Shown: piece by piece, positions 13,949-21,959 of the stretch | Layout of the letters: each line of letters begins with the position of its first letter | Position numbering within the stretch: the first letter of the stretch is position 1 | Assembly (NCBI GenBank): GCA_045575975.1 | Contig: JAZNFO010000037.1 | Location: 1 to 28,079 of the forward strand | Source: RGIG8709 sp045575975 | GTDB taxonomy: Bacteria; Bacillota; Clostridia; Monoglobales; Monoglobaceae | Length of the DNA: 28,079 bases | Reading direction: 5' to 3' | Position numbers and translations under genes: made by a program | The notes under the pieces: generated by a model | Databases searched by the model: none | What the model was told of the DNA's origin: nothing | Seen by the model: only the letters and a program-made list of their open reading frames with translations

Positions 13949-16900
13949 TTATTTTGCAATTTTTACAGACTTAACAAAGTCATAAGCTCTGTTAGAAAGT
14001 GCTGCTGCTTCTTCTCTTGTGATGTTAGCCTTTGGATTAGCTGCGATACCATTTTCGCTTTCGCTACCCTTAAGGATACCTACTGAAGAAAGAAGACCAA
14101 ATGCATCAGCTGCATAATCAGCAATATCTGCTGCATCTGCGAATGCGATAGCTTCACCTTCAACCTTTACATCACCGATAGCAAGCTTAATCATTCTTGC
14201 GATAAGTGTGATGTAATCCTGTCTTATAACATTGTCTTCACCAGAGATAACAACTTCACCGTCTTCGTTTACACCAGTACCTGTTGTGATACCTGTCTGA
14301 GCTGCCCAAAGGTCAGATGCATATGCCCAGTGTGAAGGATCTGTGTCGATCTTAACTTCTTCGTTTACAGGAAGAACAAGTTTAAGAACTTCTGCAAGGT
14401 TCTGTTTAAGTTTATTTGTTTCACTTCTTGTGAGAAGTGCTTCAGGAGCATAGCCTTCGCCTCTGCCGTTTACTATACCACGGTCAGCAGCTCTCTGAAC
14501 TTCTGCTTTTGACCATCTGCCTTCTACATCAGCAAAATCTACAGGAGCATTTGTTGATACAGCAACAACTGTGCCGTCTGCAACATTTGCTACAACAACT
14601 TCACCTGTTTCTGCATCATATACAGATTCAAGTCTTATTGTGTTACCAAGTTCGTCAACTGCGTATGCATATGCAGGAGCATCTGCTTTAACAGTGATTG
14701 TTGCACCAACTTCAACTTCATCTTTACCGCTCTTAGCTTCAACCTTAACTTCAATAACTTCACCGATAATGCCTTCTGCAGCCTTACCTGTTACTTCTGT
14801 TTCTGTTGCTTCAGCTGTAACTTTGAGTGAGTCAACTGCTTTGTCCTTAATATCAACAACAACTTCAACTTTGTTTCCGCCGTCTGTTGTAACAGTTGCA
14901 CTTACAGTGTCTTTACCTGCAAGGTCTTTTGAAGGAACAACTGCTGTTTCTGTTTTTGATTCAACACTTACGCTTGCGTCTGTTGTTGTATCTTCAGGTT
15001 TAACTTCGGTAGCACCACCGCCACCTGCATTGTTATTTGAAGGTTTCTTGTCGTTGCTTGGACGACTTGAAGTTTCTTCATAAATTTCAACTTCTGCAAT
15101 TGCAGCTTCGCCTTCACCTGCTTCGTTGCAAGCTATAGCACCAATGATATATTTACCGGCTGAGAGATTTCCAAATGTGTATACATATTTTCCATCTTCA
15201 TCAGCTTCTACTGTTACATTCTCAAGTTCTTCTTCTGCATCAGCTGCTTTGATACCTAATTCAAAGTACAGCTCTTCGCCGTTTGCATCTGCAGTAAGTG
15301 TTACTGTAACAGAATTGCTTGTTGTTGCTGTTTCAATGTCGATGTTTGTTGGAGCGATTGCTTCAAATAAAATTTCATCTTCTGAAACAATTTCTCCTGT
15401 GTATAAATCACCTTTAGCAACGATCTTAGCAGAAATTACTTTACCATAATCTTCACTTGTTAATTCATACTCTGCGCCTTCAACTTCAACAGCTTCGCCA
15501 TTTACGAGCCATACAAGGTCATAATTTTCAGCTGCAACATTTGTTAAAACTTCAGCCTTAATAATTGTTCCAACTGCGATTTCATCGCTATCAGCTGTAA
15601 GAACAACTGAACCGTCAAGAAGAGTTTTACCAATTTCACCAACTACTGTTGAGATTGATCCAACATAATCTTCAGTTGCAGGAACAACTGTTAATGAAAT
15701 AACGCCTGCATCGCCTTCTTTGATAGTGTATGTATCTTCTGTTGCACCTTCAATTGCATTTTCACCAAGATACCACTGATATGCAAGAGGTATAATATCG
15801 CTGCCTGCGATTCCTTTTACATCAGCTTTTAATACTGTGTCTTTTTTAATTTCTGCAGGATTTGCTTCAACAGCAAGATCGCCTGCGATTTCATATTTAG
15901 CAACAACTTTTGCTTCTGATGCATCTGTTTCACCAACATAGTTTACTGCATCTGTTGCAACTGCACATGCTTTAATTTCTTTGTTAGAATCTGCAATCTT
16001 AACTTCGTATACAACGCCTGTTGCAACAAGTTCACCGGCAACAAACCACTGAATTTCAACGCCTGTTTTGTCACCTTTGATTTCAGGTGTATCAGCTTCA
16101 AGTTCAGCACCAACTACTGCATCACCTGCTATAACAGGAGCAGCTGTTGGAAGATCAGCTTTAACAATTGTAAGCGTACCAGCTACAACTTCTACATCAT
16201 AGTTCTTGTTTGAAGCTGCTGCTATGATATCATATGTTTTGCCTGCAGCTTCTTCTTCAACTACACATTCAAATGTAATACCAAGATCATCGCCTTCTAA
16301 AACTTCACCTTCGGTTACATCGCCTGTAAAGTCAGGAAGTTCTGCAAGATATGCTTTTTCATTAGCTTCAACTGTGTATGTTACTTTGCGTGGAGCAATT
16401 TCAAATTCTGCTTCTGAAGCATTTGCAGAATAAATAGCACTTACCAATGTTGCGATTGCCTTATATTTTCCGGCATTTGTTGGCTTAACTTCGCTTTCTT
16501 CGTAGTCTGTGCCATCTGTACCAACATAAGTAATCTTAATTGTTGCATCTGCATCATTCCCACCATCGGTAGCTACCCAGTTAGGTTCTACGATACTGTC
16601 GATTTCTTCACCATAAACACCATCATTTGCTGTAATTGGTTCAAGAGTTGCAGGTATTTTGTTTGTAATTATTACCTTTATTGTTGTTGATACAGAAATT
16701 GTGAGCCAATCCTCAAAAATATCTTCTGATACTGCGAAAATAACTTCTGCATCATCTTCTTCAGTAACAGTTTCTGCTGCAGCTTTAATTGCAGCAAGAT
16801 CATTATCCCATGCAAGGGTTACAGCCTCTGCTGCTGTCTCACCATTAATTGTAAGAACTGCTTCAACAGGGAAACCAAGAGCTACAAGAGATTCAGCATT

Positions 16901-18616
16901 TTGTGCCTGGTCTTTTGAAATTGTAATAGTTTTGAATGCAGATGTGTCAAGTGCACCTTCAACAGCCGGAGCACCAACTATATAGCTGAAATCAGCAACT
17001 TCAAAGTTTTTGCTTTCGAATACCGGTGTGAATTCATAATTAGTTCCACCCTTAACATTCCAGTTATCTTCTTTTGCTGTCCATGTTACATTTATAAGTT
17101 TATCAATACCTGCAGCAAATTCAACATCTAATGTTGAAGGAAGTGTTGCTGCTAGACCAGCTAAATCTGTAATTCCAGCTTCAGCTAATTCCTTAGCAGA
17201 TTTAACAGCTTCAAGCTCACTTGTAACAGTAGCTTCTGCTTTCTCTATAATAAGAGTTGTTTTAACATCAGCAGGATCTGCAATATTTGCATCTGTTGAT
17301 GTGAAGCTGATTGTAACTTCATATTCACCTACATCTTCAGGATTTTCAGGGCTGTAAACAACATCCTTAACCGCCACATTGTTAGCACTGATTGTAATAT
17401 TTTCATTAGTGTTGTATGCAGCAGCGCTTCCTGTGTATACAACTGTAGCAGGCTTAGCTTCAATTGTTCCATTAAATGCTGCCTTATTAACTGTTACATA
17501 GAAGTAACCAGGACCATCAAATGTTCTTTCTTTACCATTTACTGTTGCTTTAAATACAAGCTTGGCTTCATATTTACCAGCAGGTGGTATTGTCTCAGGA
17601 GCTACTACTTCAAACTGACCATCATAATCAACACCATCAATGTTAACTTTGCCAGCTTTCGGGAATCCGACAAATGCATCTGCAAGTGTCTGTCCATATA
17701 CGATATCTTCAGCGATATCTTCTGCAGGCCAGTCAAGAGTAACCTGTTCAGCAATGATGTTAATTACACCTGCTACTGCCAATGAAGGAAGATTTTCATC
17801 TTCATCTGTTGATGCATTATATTCTTTGAATAATGCATCAAATGTAACTGTTGCTTCACCAACTGCTGTTTCCGCATCAGAAGCTTTCAATGTAAGTTTA
17901 AGGGCATCGCCGTTACATTCAACATTTTCAGCAAAAGCTACTGTAAGTTTTCCGTTATTCCACTTCGCAATATCCGCACCTTCTACTAATGGTTTTGCCT
18001 CAACTAATGTGAGGTTGTCCCCGAAGTTAAAGTTGCTTAACTGGAATGATTTTACTGATGTACAGTTTGTAAGTGAAATGATAACATCAACTGTTTCACC
18101 TAATTTAACTGTTTTACTTTCCATTGTTGCTGTTGCTTTAATTACAGGTTTTTCTGTAATATTAATTACACCTGCTACTGACAATGAAGGAAGATTTTCA
18201 TCTTCGTCTGTTGTCTGATTGTATTCTTTGAATACAGCATCAAATGTGATGCTTGTTTCTCCAACTGTTGCTGTGTTAGCTGCTGTTAAGTTAAGCTTAA
18301 GGGCCTCACCGTTATATTCAACATTTTCAGCAAAAGCTACTGTAAGTTTTCCATTATTCCATTTGCTTATGTCCGCACCTTCAACTAATGGTGTTGCTTT
18401 GTTTAATATAAAGTTATCGCCAAAATTGAAGTTGCTGAGCTGGAATGATTTTATAGAAGAACAGTTTGAAAGAGAAATGATAACATCAAATGTATCACCC
18501 TGCATAACTGTCTTGCTTTCCATTGTTGCTGTTGCTTCACTACCTGCAAATGACACAACTGTCATTGAAGTAATAATCATAGCTACAGCAAGAAGAATAC
18601 TTAAAAATCTTTTCAT
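13949..18616 (-). CDS. SLH-anchored, multi-module surface protein with two tandem cohesin-like domains
   Basis: A 1555-residue secreted protein. Residues 1-25 are a signal peptide (KRFLSILLAVAMII..VVSFAG). Two cohesin-like repeats follow, at about 27-155 and 160-289, sharing long identical stretches such as KSFQLSNFNFGDN and WNNGKLTVAFAENVE. The long middle (about 290-1180) is made of Ig/MBG-like modules (for example IQWFVAGELVATGVVYEV) and a fibronectin-III-like unit. A GGGG/Asn-rich linker and a further beta-rich stretch lead to three SLH motifs (about 1360-1555; DFADVEGRWSKAEVQRAADRGI), which bind the pyruvylated secondary cell-wall polymer in studied bacteria. By layout it is an anchoring scaffoldin: cohesins outside, SLH on the wall. 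Its partner is probably the dockerin protein encoded 36 bases upstream. The cohesin call is by pattern, not by structure, and the domains are shorter than classical cohesins. Confidence 0.85.
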   Translation of the reverse strand: MKRFLSILLAVAMIITSMTVVSFAGSEATATMESKTVMQGDTFDVIISLSNCSSIKSFQLSNFNFGDNFILNKATPLVEGADISKWNNGKLTVAFAENVEYNGEALKLNLTAANTATVGETSITFDAVFKEYNQTTDEDENLPSLSVAGVINITEKPVIKATATMESKTVKLGETVDVIISLTNCTSVKSFQLSNFNFGDNLTLVEAKPLVEGADIAKWNNGKLTVAFAENVECNGDALKLTLKASDAETAVGEATVTFDALFKEYNASTDEDENLPSLAVAGVINIIAEQVTLDWPAEDIAEDIVYGQTLADAFVGFPKAGKVNIDGVDYDGQFEVVAPETIPPAGKYEAKLVFKATVNGKERTFDGPGYFYVTVNKAAFNGTIEAKPATVVYTGSAAAYNTNENITISANNVAVKDVVYSPENPEDVGEYEVTISFTSTDANIADPADVKTTLIIEKAEATVTSELEAVKSAKELAEAGITDLAGLAATLPSTLDVEFAAGIDKLINVTWTAKEDNWNVKGGTNYEFTPVFESKNFEVADFSYIVGAPAVEGALDTSAFKTITISKDQAQNAESLVALGFPVEAVLTINGETAAEAVTLAWDNDLAAIKAAAETVTEEDDAEVIFAVSEDIFEDWLTISVSTTIKVIITNKIPATLEPITANDGVYGEEIDSIVEPNWVATDGGNDADATIKITYVGTDGTDYEESEVKPTNAGKYKAIATLVSAIYSANASEAEFEIAPRKVTYTVEANEKAYLAELPDFTGDVTEGEVLEGDDLGITFECVVEEEAAGKTYDIIAAASNKNYDVEVVAGTLTIVKADLPTAAPVIAGDAVVGAELEADTPEIKGDKTGVEIQWFVAGELVATGVVYEVKIADSNKEIKACAVATDAVNYVGETDASEAKVVAKYEIAGDLAVEANPAEIKKDTVLKADVKGIAGSDIIPLAYQWYLGENAIEGATEDTYTIKEGDAGVISLTVVPATEDYVGSISTVVGEIGKTLLDGSVVLTADSDEIAVGTIIKAEVLTNVAAENYDLVWLVNGEAVEVEGAEYELTSEDYGKVISAKIVAKGDLYTGEIVSEDEILFEAIAPTNIDIETATTSNSVTVTLTADANGEELYFELGIKAADAEEELENVTVEADEDGKYVYTFGNLSAGKYIIGAIACNEAGEGEAAIAEVEIYEETSSRPSNDKKPSNNNAGGGGATEVKPEDTTTDASVSVESKTETAVVPSKDLAGKDTVSATVTTDGGNKVEVVVDIKDKAVDSLKVTAEATETEVTGKAAEGIIGEVIEVKVEAKSGKDEVEVGATITVKADAPAYAYAVDELGNTIRLESVYDAETGEVVVANVADGTVVAVSTNAPVDFADVEGRWSKAEVQRAADRGIVNGRGEGYAPEALLTRSETNKLKQNLAEVLKLVLPVNEEVKIDTDPSHWAYASDLWAAQTGITTGTGVNEDGEVVISGEDNVIRQDYITLIARMIKLAIGDVKVEGEAIAFADAADIADYAADAFGLLSSVGILKGSESENGIAANPKANITREEAAALSNRAYDFVKSVKIAK
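17750..18538 (-). repeat. Tandem duplication of the cohesin-like domain
   Basis: Two direct copies of about 390 bases (18538-18152 and 18139-17750) encode residues 27-155 and 160-289. Identity is high in both protein and DNA, with the same TDEDENLPSL..VAGVINI end, which suggests a recent internal duplication. A third, more diverged copy lies in the first gene of the operon (near 20740-20370). Confidence 0.85.
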
Positions 18617-18652
18617 AAAATATACCTATCTCCTCTCTGTAAAGAATTATTC

Positions 18653-19666
18653 TTAGTGAAGTTCTATTGAATCATCAAATGTGTACTCAAGAAGGTATAT
18701 AGCATCGTTTGAATTTGTCTTACCGCTACCATCTACATCTGTATTAGCAAATACTTCTATTGAATCATCAAATGTGTATTCAAGTAAGTATATAGCATCA
18801 TTTGAGTTAACTTTTCCACTACCATCAATATCACCAGGTGTATAAGCAGGCGCTGCTACTACTGTAACTACACATTCTGCACTTATACCAGGAGCAACTG
18901 TAACAGTGATTGTTGCTTCACCTTCTGCTAATGCTTCAACTAAACCATTTTCAACTTTTGCAATTGAAGCAGCATTTGAAGACCATTCAGCTGTGTAATT
19001 TGCACCTGCAGGTAAAACTGTTTCTGTTAACTGAACTGTTTTTCCAACTGCAAGTTCAACTGCTGTCTGATTAAGTGTAACTGATTCAGGAACGATTTCT
19101 GTATATACAGCCTTGATTTCAACTGATTCTGTAACAGTAAAAGCTTCTGTTACTTCCCAAGCACCTGTGTATCCAGCCTTAGCGGGAACTTCGGGGAACT
19201 GTGAGAATATGCTTCCTTCACGCGCTTCAACTGTTTTAACAACTTTGCCTTCAGCTGTAAATACAATTTCAAATAATTCAGGAGCTCCTTCAAGAGAAAG
19301 TGTTCCAATTCTTGTTGCACCTTCAAGTCCGTCTCCGCCTATGTATACATAGTATTTACCTGTTTCAGCATCTGCAAGATCCTGAGGATAGAATCCATCA
19401 AAAACCACTGTGTTTCCTCTTGCAGTCTCCTGATCGATATGTCTAATATCCTTAGCATCGAGCTTAAAGTTGGCCGGAACCGCATTTGCCTCGATTACAA
19501 CAAGACCATACATAGAACCTGTCTTATCTGCTTCATCACCAAAATTGTAATCGACATTAAATTTATCCCCTTCAAGATAAATAACATCATTTGTTGCGCT
19601 TGCTACAGCTGTAAGTGCGAGTACACATACAAATGTAACAGCCATTAATGAAAATAATCTTTTCAT
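18653..19666 (-). CDS. Secreted Ig-like protein with C-terminal type I dockerin
   Basis: A 337-residue exported protein. Signal peptide at 1-24 (KRLFSLMAVTFVCVLALTAVASA). The middle contains a Big_2-type bacterial Ig domain (about 195-270; VTLNQTAVELAVGKTVQL..AEGEATITVTV). The last 59 residues are a dockerin: two calcium-binding loops, DIDGSGKVNSND and DVDGSGKTNSND, each followed by the same AIYLLEYTFDDSIE helix. The repeats are almost identical (DNA 18656-18832), and the cohesin-facing positions 10-11 are Ser-Asn in both, so the two binding faces are equivalent. I start at ATG 19666, nine bases after AGGAG; the in-frame TTG at 19675 abuts the ribosome site and is rejected. No catalytic domain is seen; residues 25-190 are unassigned. 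It is the second gene of the operon. Confidence 0.9.
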   Translation of the reverse strand: MKRLFSLMAVTFVCVLALTAVASATNDVIYLEGDKFNVDYNFGDEADKTGSMYGLVVIEANAVPANFKLDAKDIRHIDQETARGNTVVFDGFYPQDLADAETGKYYVYIGGDGLEGATRIGTLSLEGAPELFEIVFTAEGKVVKTVEAREGSIFSQFPEVPAKAGYTGAWEVTEAFTVTESVEIKAVYTEIVPESVTLNQTAVELAVGKTVQLTETVLPAGANYTAEWSSNAASIAKVENGLVEALAEGEATITVTVAPGISAECVVTVVAAPAYTPGDIDGSGKVNSNDAIYLLEYTFDDSIEVFANTDVDGSGKTNSNDAIYLLEYTFDDSIELH

Positions 19667-19726
19667 TTTTGTCAACTCCTTTTAAAATGTTTTTATATAA
19701 ATTTAATTTTTTACAAAGTTTACGTT

Positions 19727-20827
19727 TTACAGTACACCTTTCATCATATATGTTACCAAAATATCAAGAAGCAAATCATTTTCTGCTTTTCTGCTTTCAA
19801 CCCATGGGTTTTCCACAGGCGTTATAGCAACTGCACTGTTTGCTTCGTTCCAGTATACATAATATCCAAGTTCTTCTGAAATAAAGCGAATAGGAACCAT
19901 TGTTCTGTCTTCAACCACCTCAACAGGGGCTTCATATGTAACAACCTTTCCGTTAACCTCGATATCCGCAGAACCAAAGGTGATTTTTATTTTCTTATCT
20001 CCTTTGTTAACATAGCAATATTCCCAGCCATCTTCCCACAAAACCTCAGCTCCGAGATTTTCACTTACAAAACGAAGCGGAACTAATGTTCTGTCGTTTA
20101 CAATATAAGGAACAACCTTGCTGTTTGCTTCATCAATACCAAGATATTTCCCTCTGACATACGCAAGAGGAGTATCTATTCTTAGGCAAATAACATCTTC
20201 TCCTCTTTTAGTTGAAGTTAACGCTTCTTCCTTTTCAGGAGTTTCCCCAACAACATCTTCTTTTTCCGGTTCTGGTTTTATTTCCGGAACTTTGTCATTT
20301 CCTTTTTCCGGAATTATTTCCTGAACTTCTTCATCTTCCTCTGAAATTATTTCTTCAGGCGTAAGACCATTTATAATTATCTTTTCTGCAACAACATTTG
20401 CATCAACAGTTTCCTCGTTATCTTCAACCATTTTTTTCAAAACAGCTTTGAATTCTGTTGATATTTCTTCTGTTACAGCATCATCTTTCACCTTTAGTGA
20501 TAATTTCAACACTTCTCCATTACATTCAGTATTTTTTTCAAATGCTACAAGATACTTTCCTCTTTGATAAGCATTTATAGCTGCACCTTTTACCATCGGT
20601 GTTGCATCAGTCAATTCTATCTGTTCTCCAAAATTAAATTCACTTAGCTGAAAAGCCTTAATCTCTCCGCAATTCGAAAAACTTATAGTCAATTCAAATT
20701 CTTCTCCGGCTTCAACAGTTTTTCCGTCTATCGACACAACTGCCCCGTCTTCTGCGAAAACCATCGCAGAGAATACAAGCATCATTGCAAATGCAAAAGA
20801 TAAAACTTTATAAATACCTTTTCTCAT
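19727..20827 (-). CDS. Secreted cohesin-like + copper-amine-oxidase-N-type domain protein
   Basis: A 366-residue exported protein. Residues 1-25 form a signal peptide (RKGIYKVLSFAFAMMLVFSAMVFA). Residues about 27-150 are a cohesin-like domain of the same type as in the SLH protein (KAFQLSEFNFGEQ, KYLVAFEKNTECNGEVLKLSLK). A Pro/Glu-rich linker (about 155-210) follows, and then a copper amine oxidase N-terminal-like domain (about 225-345; VNDRTLVPLRFVSENLG and EDRTMVPIRFISEELG repeats), a non-catalytic domain common in clostridial surface proteins. The start at 20827 follows GGAGAAAAG; the longer reading from 20908 has no signal-peptide start. First gene of the operon, 60 bases before the dockerin gene. 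Confidence 0.85.
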   Translation of the reverse strand: MRKGIYKVLSFAFAMMLVFSAMVFAEDGAVVSIDGKTVEAGEEFELTISFSNCGEIKAFQLSEFNFGEQIELTDATPMVKGAAINAYQRGKYLVAFEKNTECNGEVLKLSLKVKDDAVTEEISTEFKAVLKKMVEDNEETVDANVVAEKIIINGLTPEEIISEEDEEVQEIIPEKGNDKVPEIKPEPEKEDVVGETPEKEEALTSTKRGEDVICLRIDTPLAYVRGKYLGIDEANSKVVPYIVNDRTLVPLRFVSENLGAEVLWEDGWEYCYVNKGDKKIKITFGSADIEVNGKVVTYEAPVEVVEDRTMVPIRFISEELGYYVYWNEANSAVAITPVENPWVESRKAENDLLLDILVTYMMKGVL

Positions 20828-20879
20828 AGTCTTTTCTCCAATTCCTTTTATGTAAATTACTATATAATCATGCATAGTC

Positions 20880-20908
20880 ATTATAGCACATATCTCAAAA
20901 TAGGTCAA
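20880..20908 (-). promoter_or_regulatory. Promoter of the cohesin/dockerin/SLH operon
   Basis: On the - strand: TTGACC (20908-20903), 17-base spacer, perfect TATAAT (20885-20880) preceded by TGC. It is followed by a leader of about 45 bases with no terminator. Confidence 0.88.
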
Positions 20909-21005
20909 CTAAAATTTTTAAATTTACAAAAGATTACAAATTTCCCGTTTCTCCTATAATATCAGCCTTTTCGAGACACCATTTTATTTCAAAAATAAAT
21001 TTTTG

Positions 21006-21034
21006 TTGTTTTTTATAGAAAGTTATGTTATAAT
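21006..21034 (+). promoter_or_regulatory. Probable promoter of the E2-like gene
   Basis: TATAAT (21029-21034) with a weak -35 candidate TTGTTT (21006-21011) at 17 bases. It ends 33 bases before the start codon. Confidence 0.55.
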
Positions 21035-21067
21035 ATGTATAAATTACATAAAAAGCGTGGTGTTTAA

Positions 21068-21922
21068 ATGTTTCGCAGAGAAGGGAGACGAATCAGGGGC
21101 GGTGTTCCTATGGATGCAATTTCCCCATTCATTATGTCAAGCAGACTTGGTGCTGCAAACTCTTTTTATGCAACTGTAGATATTTCAGAATGTGAACAAA
21201 TTTTAAGACAAAAAAGAGCCGAAGGGATGCCCGGTCTCGGAATGATGCATCTTTTTATGGCAGCTTATGTCAGAACAATTTCCCAGCGTCCCGGTATCAA
21301 CAGATACATTCGCGGGCAGAGGGTTTTTGCCAGAAACGATATTCAAATTTGTATGACTATCAAAAAAGAACTTAAGCTTAATGCTCCGGAATCGGTTATA
21401 AAAATTTCAGCCGCTCCCGATGACACTTTAGCAGATATATACAAAAAGCTTTCTGAAGAGATTGTCAAAAACAAGCAGGAGGGCGATCAGAACGGAATGG
21501 ATGCTATTGCGAGATTTCTTGTTATATTACCTCGTGTTTTCCTAAAGTTTGCTGTCGGCTCCCTTAGATTTTTAGACTATTTCGGTATGCTTCCCCGTTC
21601 ACTCACAAATGCCAGCCCTTTTCACGCTTCTATGTTTATAAGCAATCTTGGGTCCCTTGGTATTCCACCGGTTGTTCATCATCTTTATGCATTCGGCAAC
21701 ATACCTATGTTTATAACAATGGGTGCAAAAAGGTCTGAATATGTTTTAAACCGTAACGGTGAGGCGGAAAAACATCGTATGATTGACTTTACTTTCACTT
21801 GTGATGACAGAATTTGCGACGGTCATTATTATGCTTCTGCTTTCAAGCTTTTCAAAAAGTTAATTGAAAATCCTGATCAGCTATTTGACCCGCCTAAGTC
21901 TGTTATTGCCGACATAAAATAA
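21068..21922 (+). CDS. Stand-alone 2-oxoacid dehydrogenase E2 (CAT-like) acyltransferase-fold protein
   Basis: A 284-residue protein with the catalytic-domain fold of E2 acyltransferases: MFRREGRRIRGGVPMDAISPFIM at the start, RPGINRYIRGQRVFARNDIQICM in the middle, and a C-terminal DDRICDGHYYASAFKLFKKLIENP. It has no lipoyl or E3-binding domain. The universal E2 motif DHRxxDG reads DDRICDG (246-252), so the catalytic His is Asp. This suggests either a different acyl transfer chemistry or a non-catalytic role. No E1 or E3 gene is nearby. The start at 21068 is kept because the Arg-rich N terminus is conserved in similar proteins, even though the ribosome site (GTGG) is weak. The acyl acceptor is unknown. 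Confidence 0.8.
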   Translation: MFRREGRRIRGGVPMDAISPFIMSSRLGAANSFYATVDISECEQILRQKRAEGMPGLGMMHLFMAAYVRTISQRPGINRYIRGQRVFARNDIQICMTIKKELKLNAPESVIKISAAPDDTLADIYKKLSEEIVKNKQEGDQNGMDAIARFLVILPRVFLKFAVGSLRFLDYFGMLPRSLTNASPFHASMFISNLGSLGIPPVVHHLYAFGNIPMFITMGAKRSEYVLNRNGEAEKHRMIDFTFTCDDRICDGHYYASAFKLFKKLIENPDQLFDPPKSVIADIK

Positions 21923-21929
21923 TTTTAAA

Positions 21930-21959
21930 GGGACTCTTCCGAGTCCCTGTTTATTTTTT
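21930..21959. terminator. Terminator between convergent genes
   Basis: GGGACTC (21930-21936) pairs perfectly with GAGTCCC (21941-21947) around TTCC, followed on the + strand by TGTTTATTTTTT. It serves the E2-like gene. On the - strand the tail is TTTAAAATTATTTTA, so it may also stop the Rieske gene. Confidence 0.88.

Noticed and set aside
14571..18656. Long + strand open frames opposite the SLH/cohesin gene (170-192 residues).
   Set aside because: They are Ser/Thr/Ala-rich mirror readings of an acidic, repeat-rich gene, with no ribosome sites or known domains.
17750..18832. CRISPR-like or insertion-sequence origin of the direct repeats in this part.
   Set aside because: The repeats are in-frame protein-domain duplications within genes; no spacers, inverted ends or transposase.
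20828..20908. N-terminal extension of the cohesin/CuAO-N protein from 20908.
   Set aside because: It would place 27 residues before the signal peptide and overlap the promoter; 20827 has a good ribosome site.
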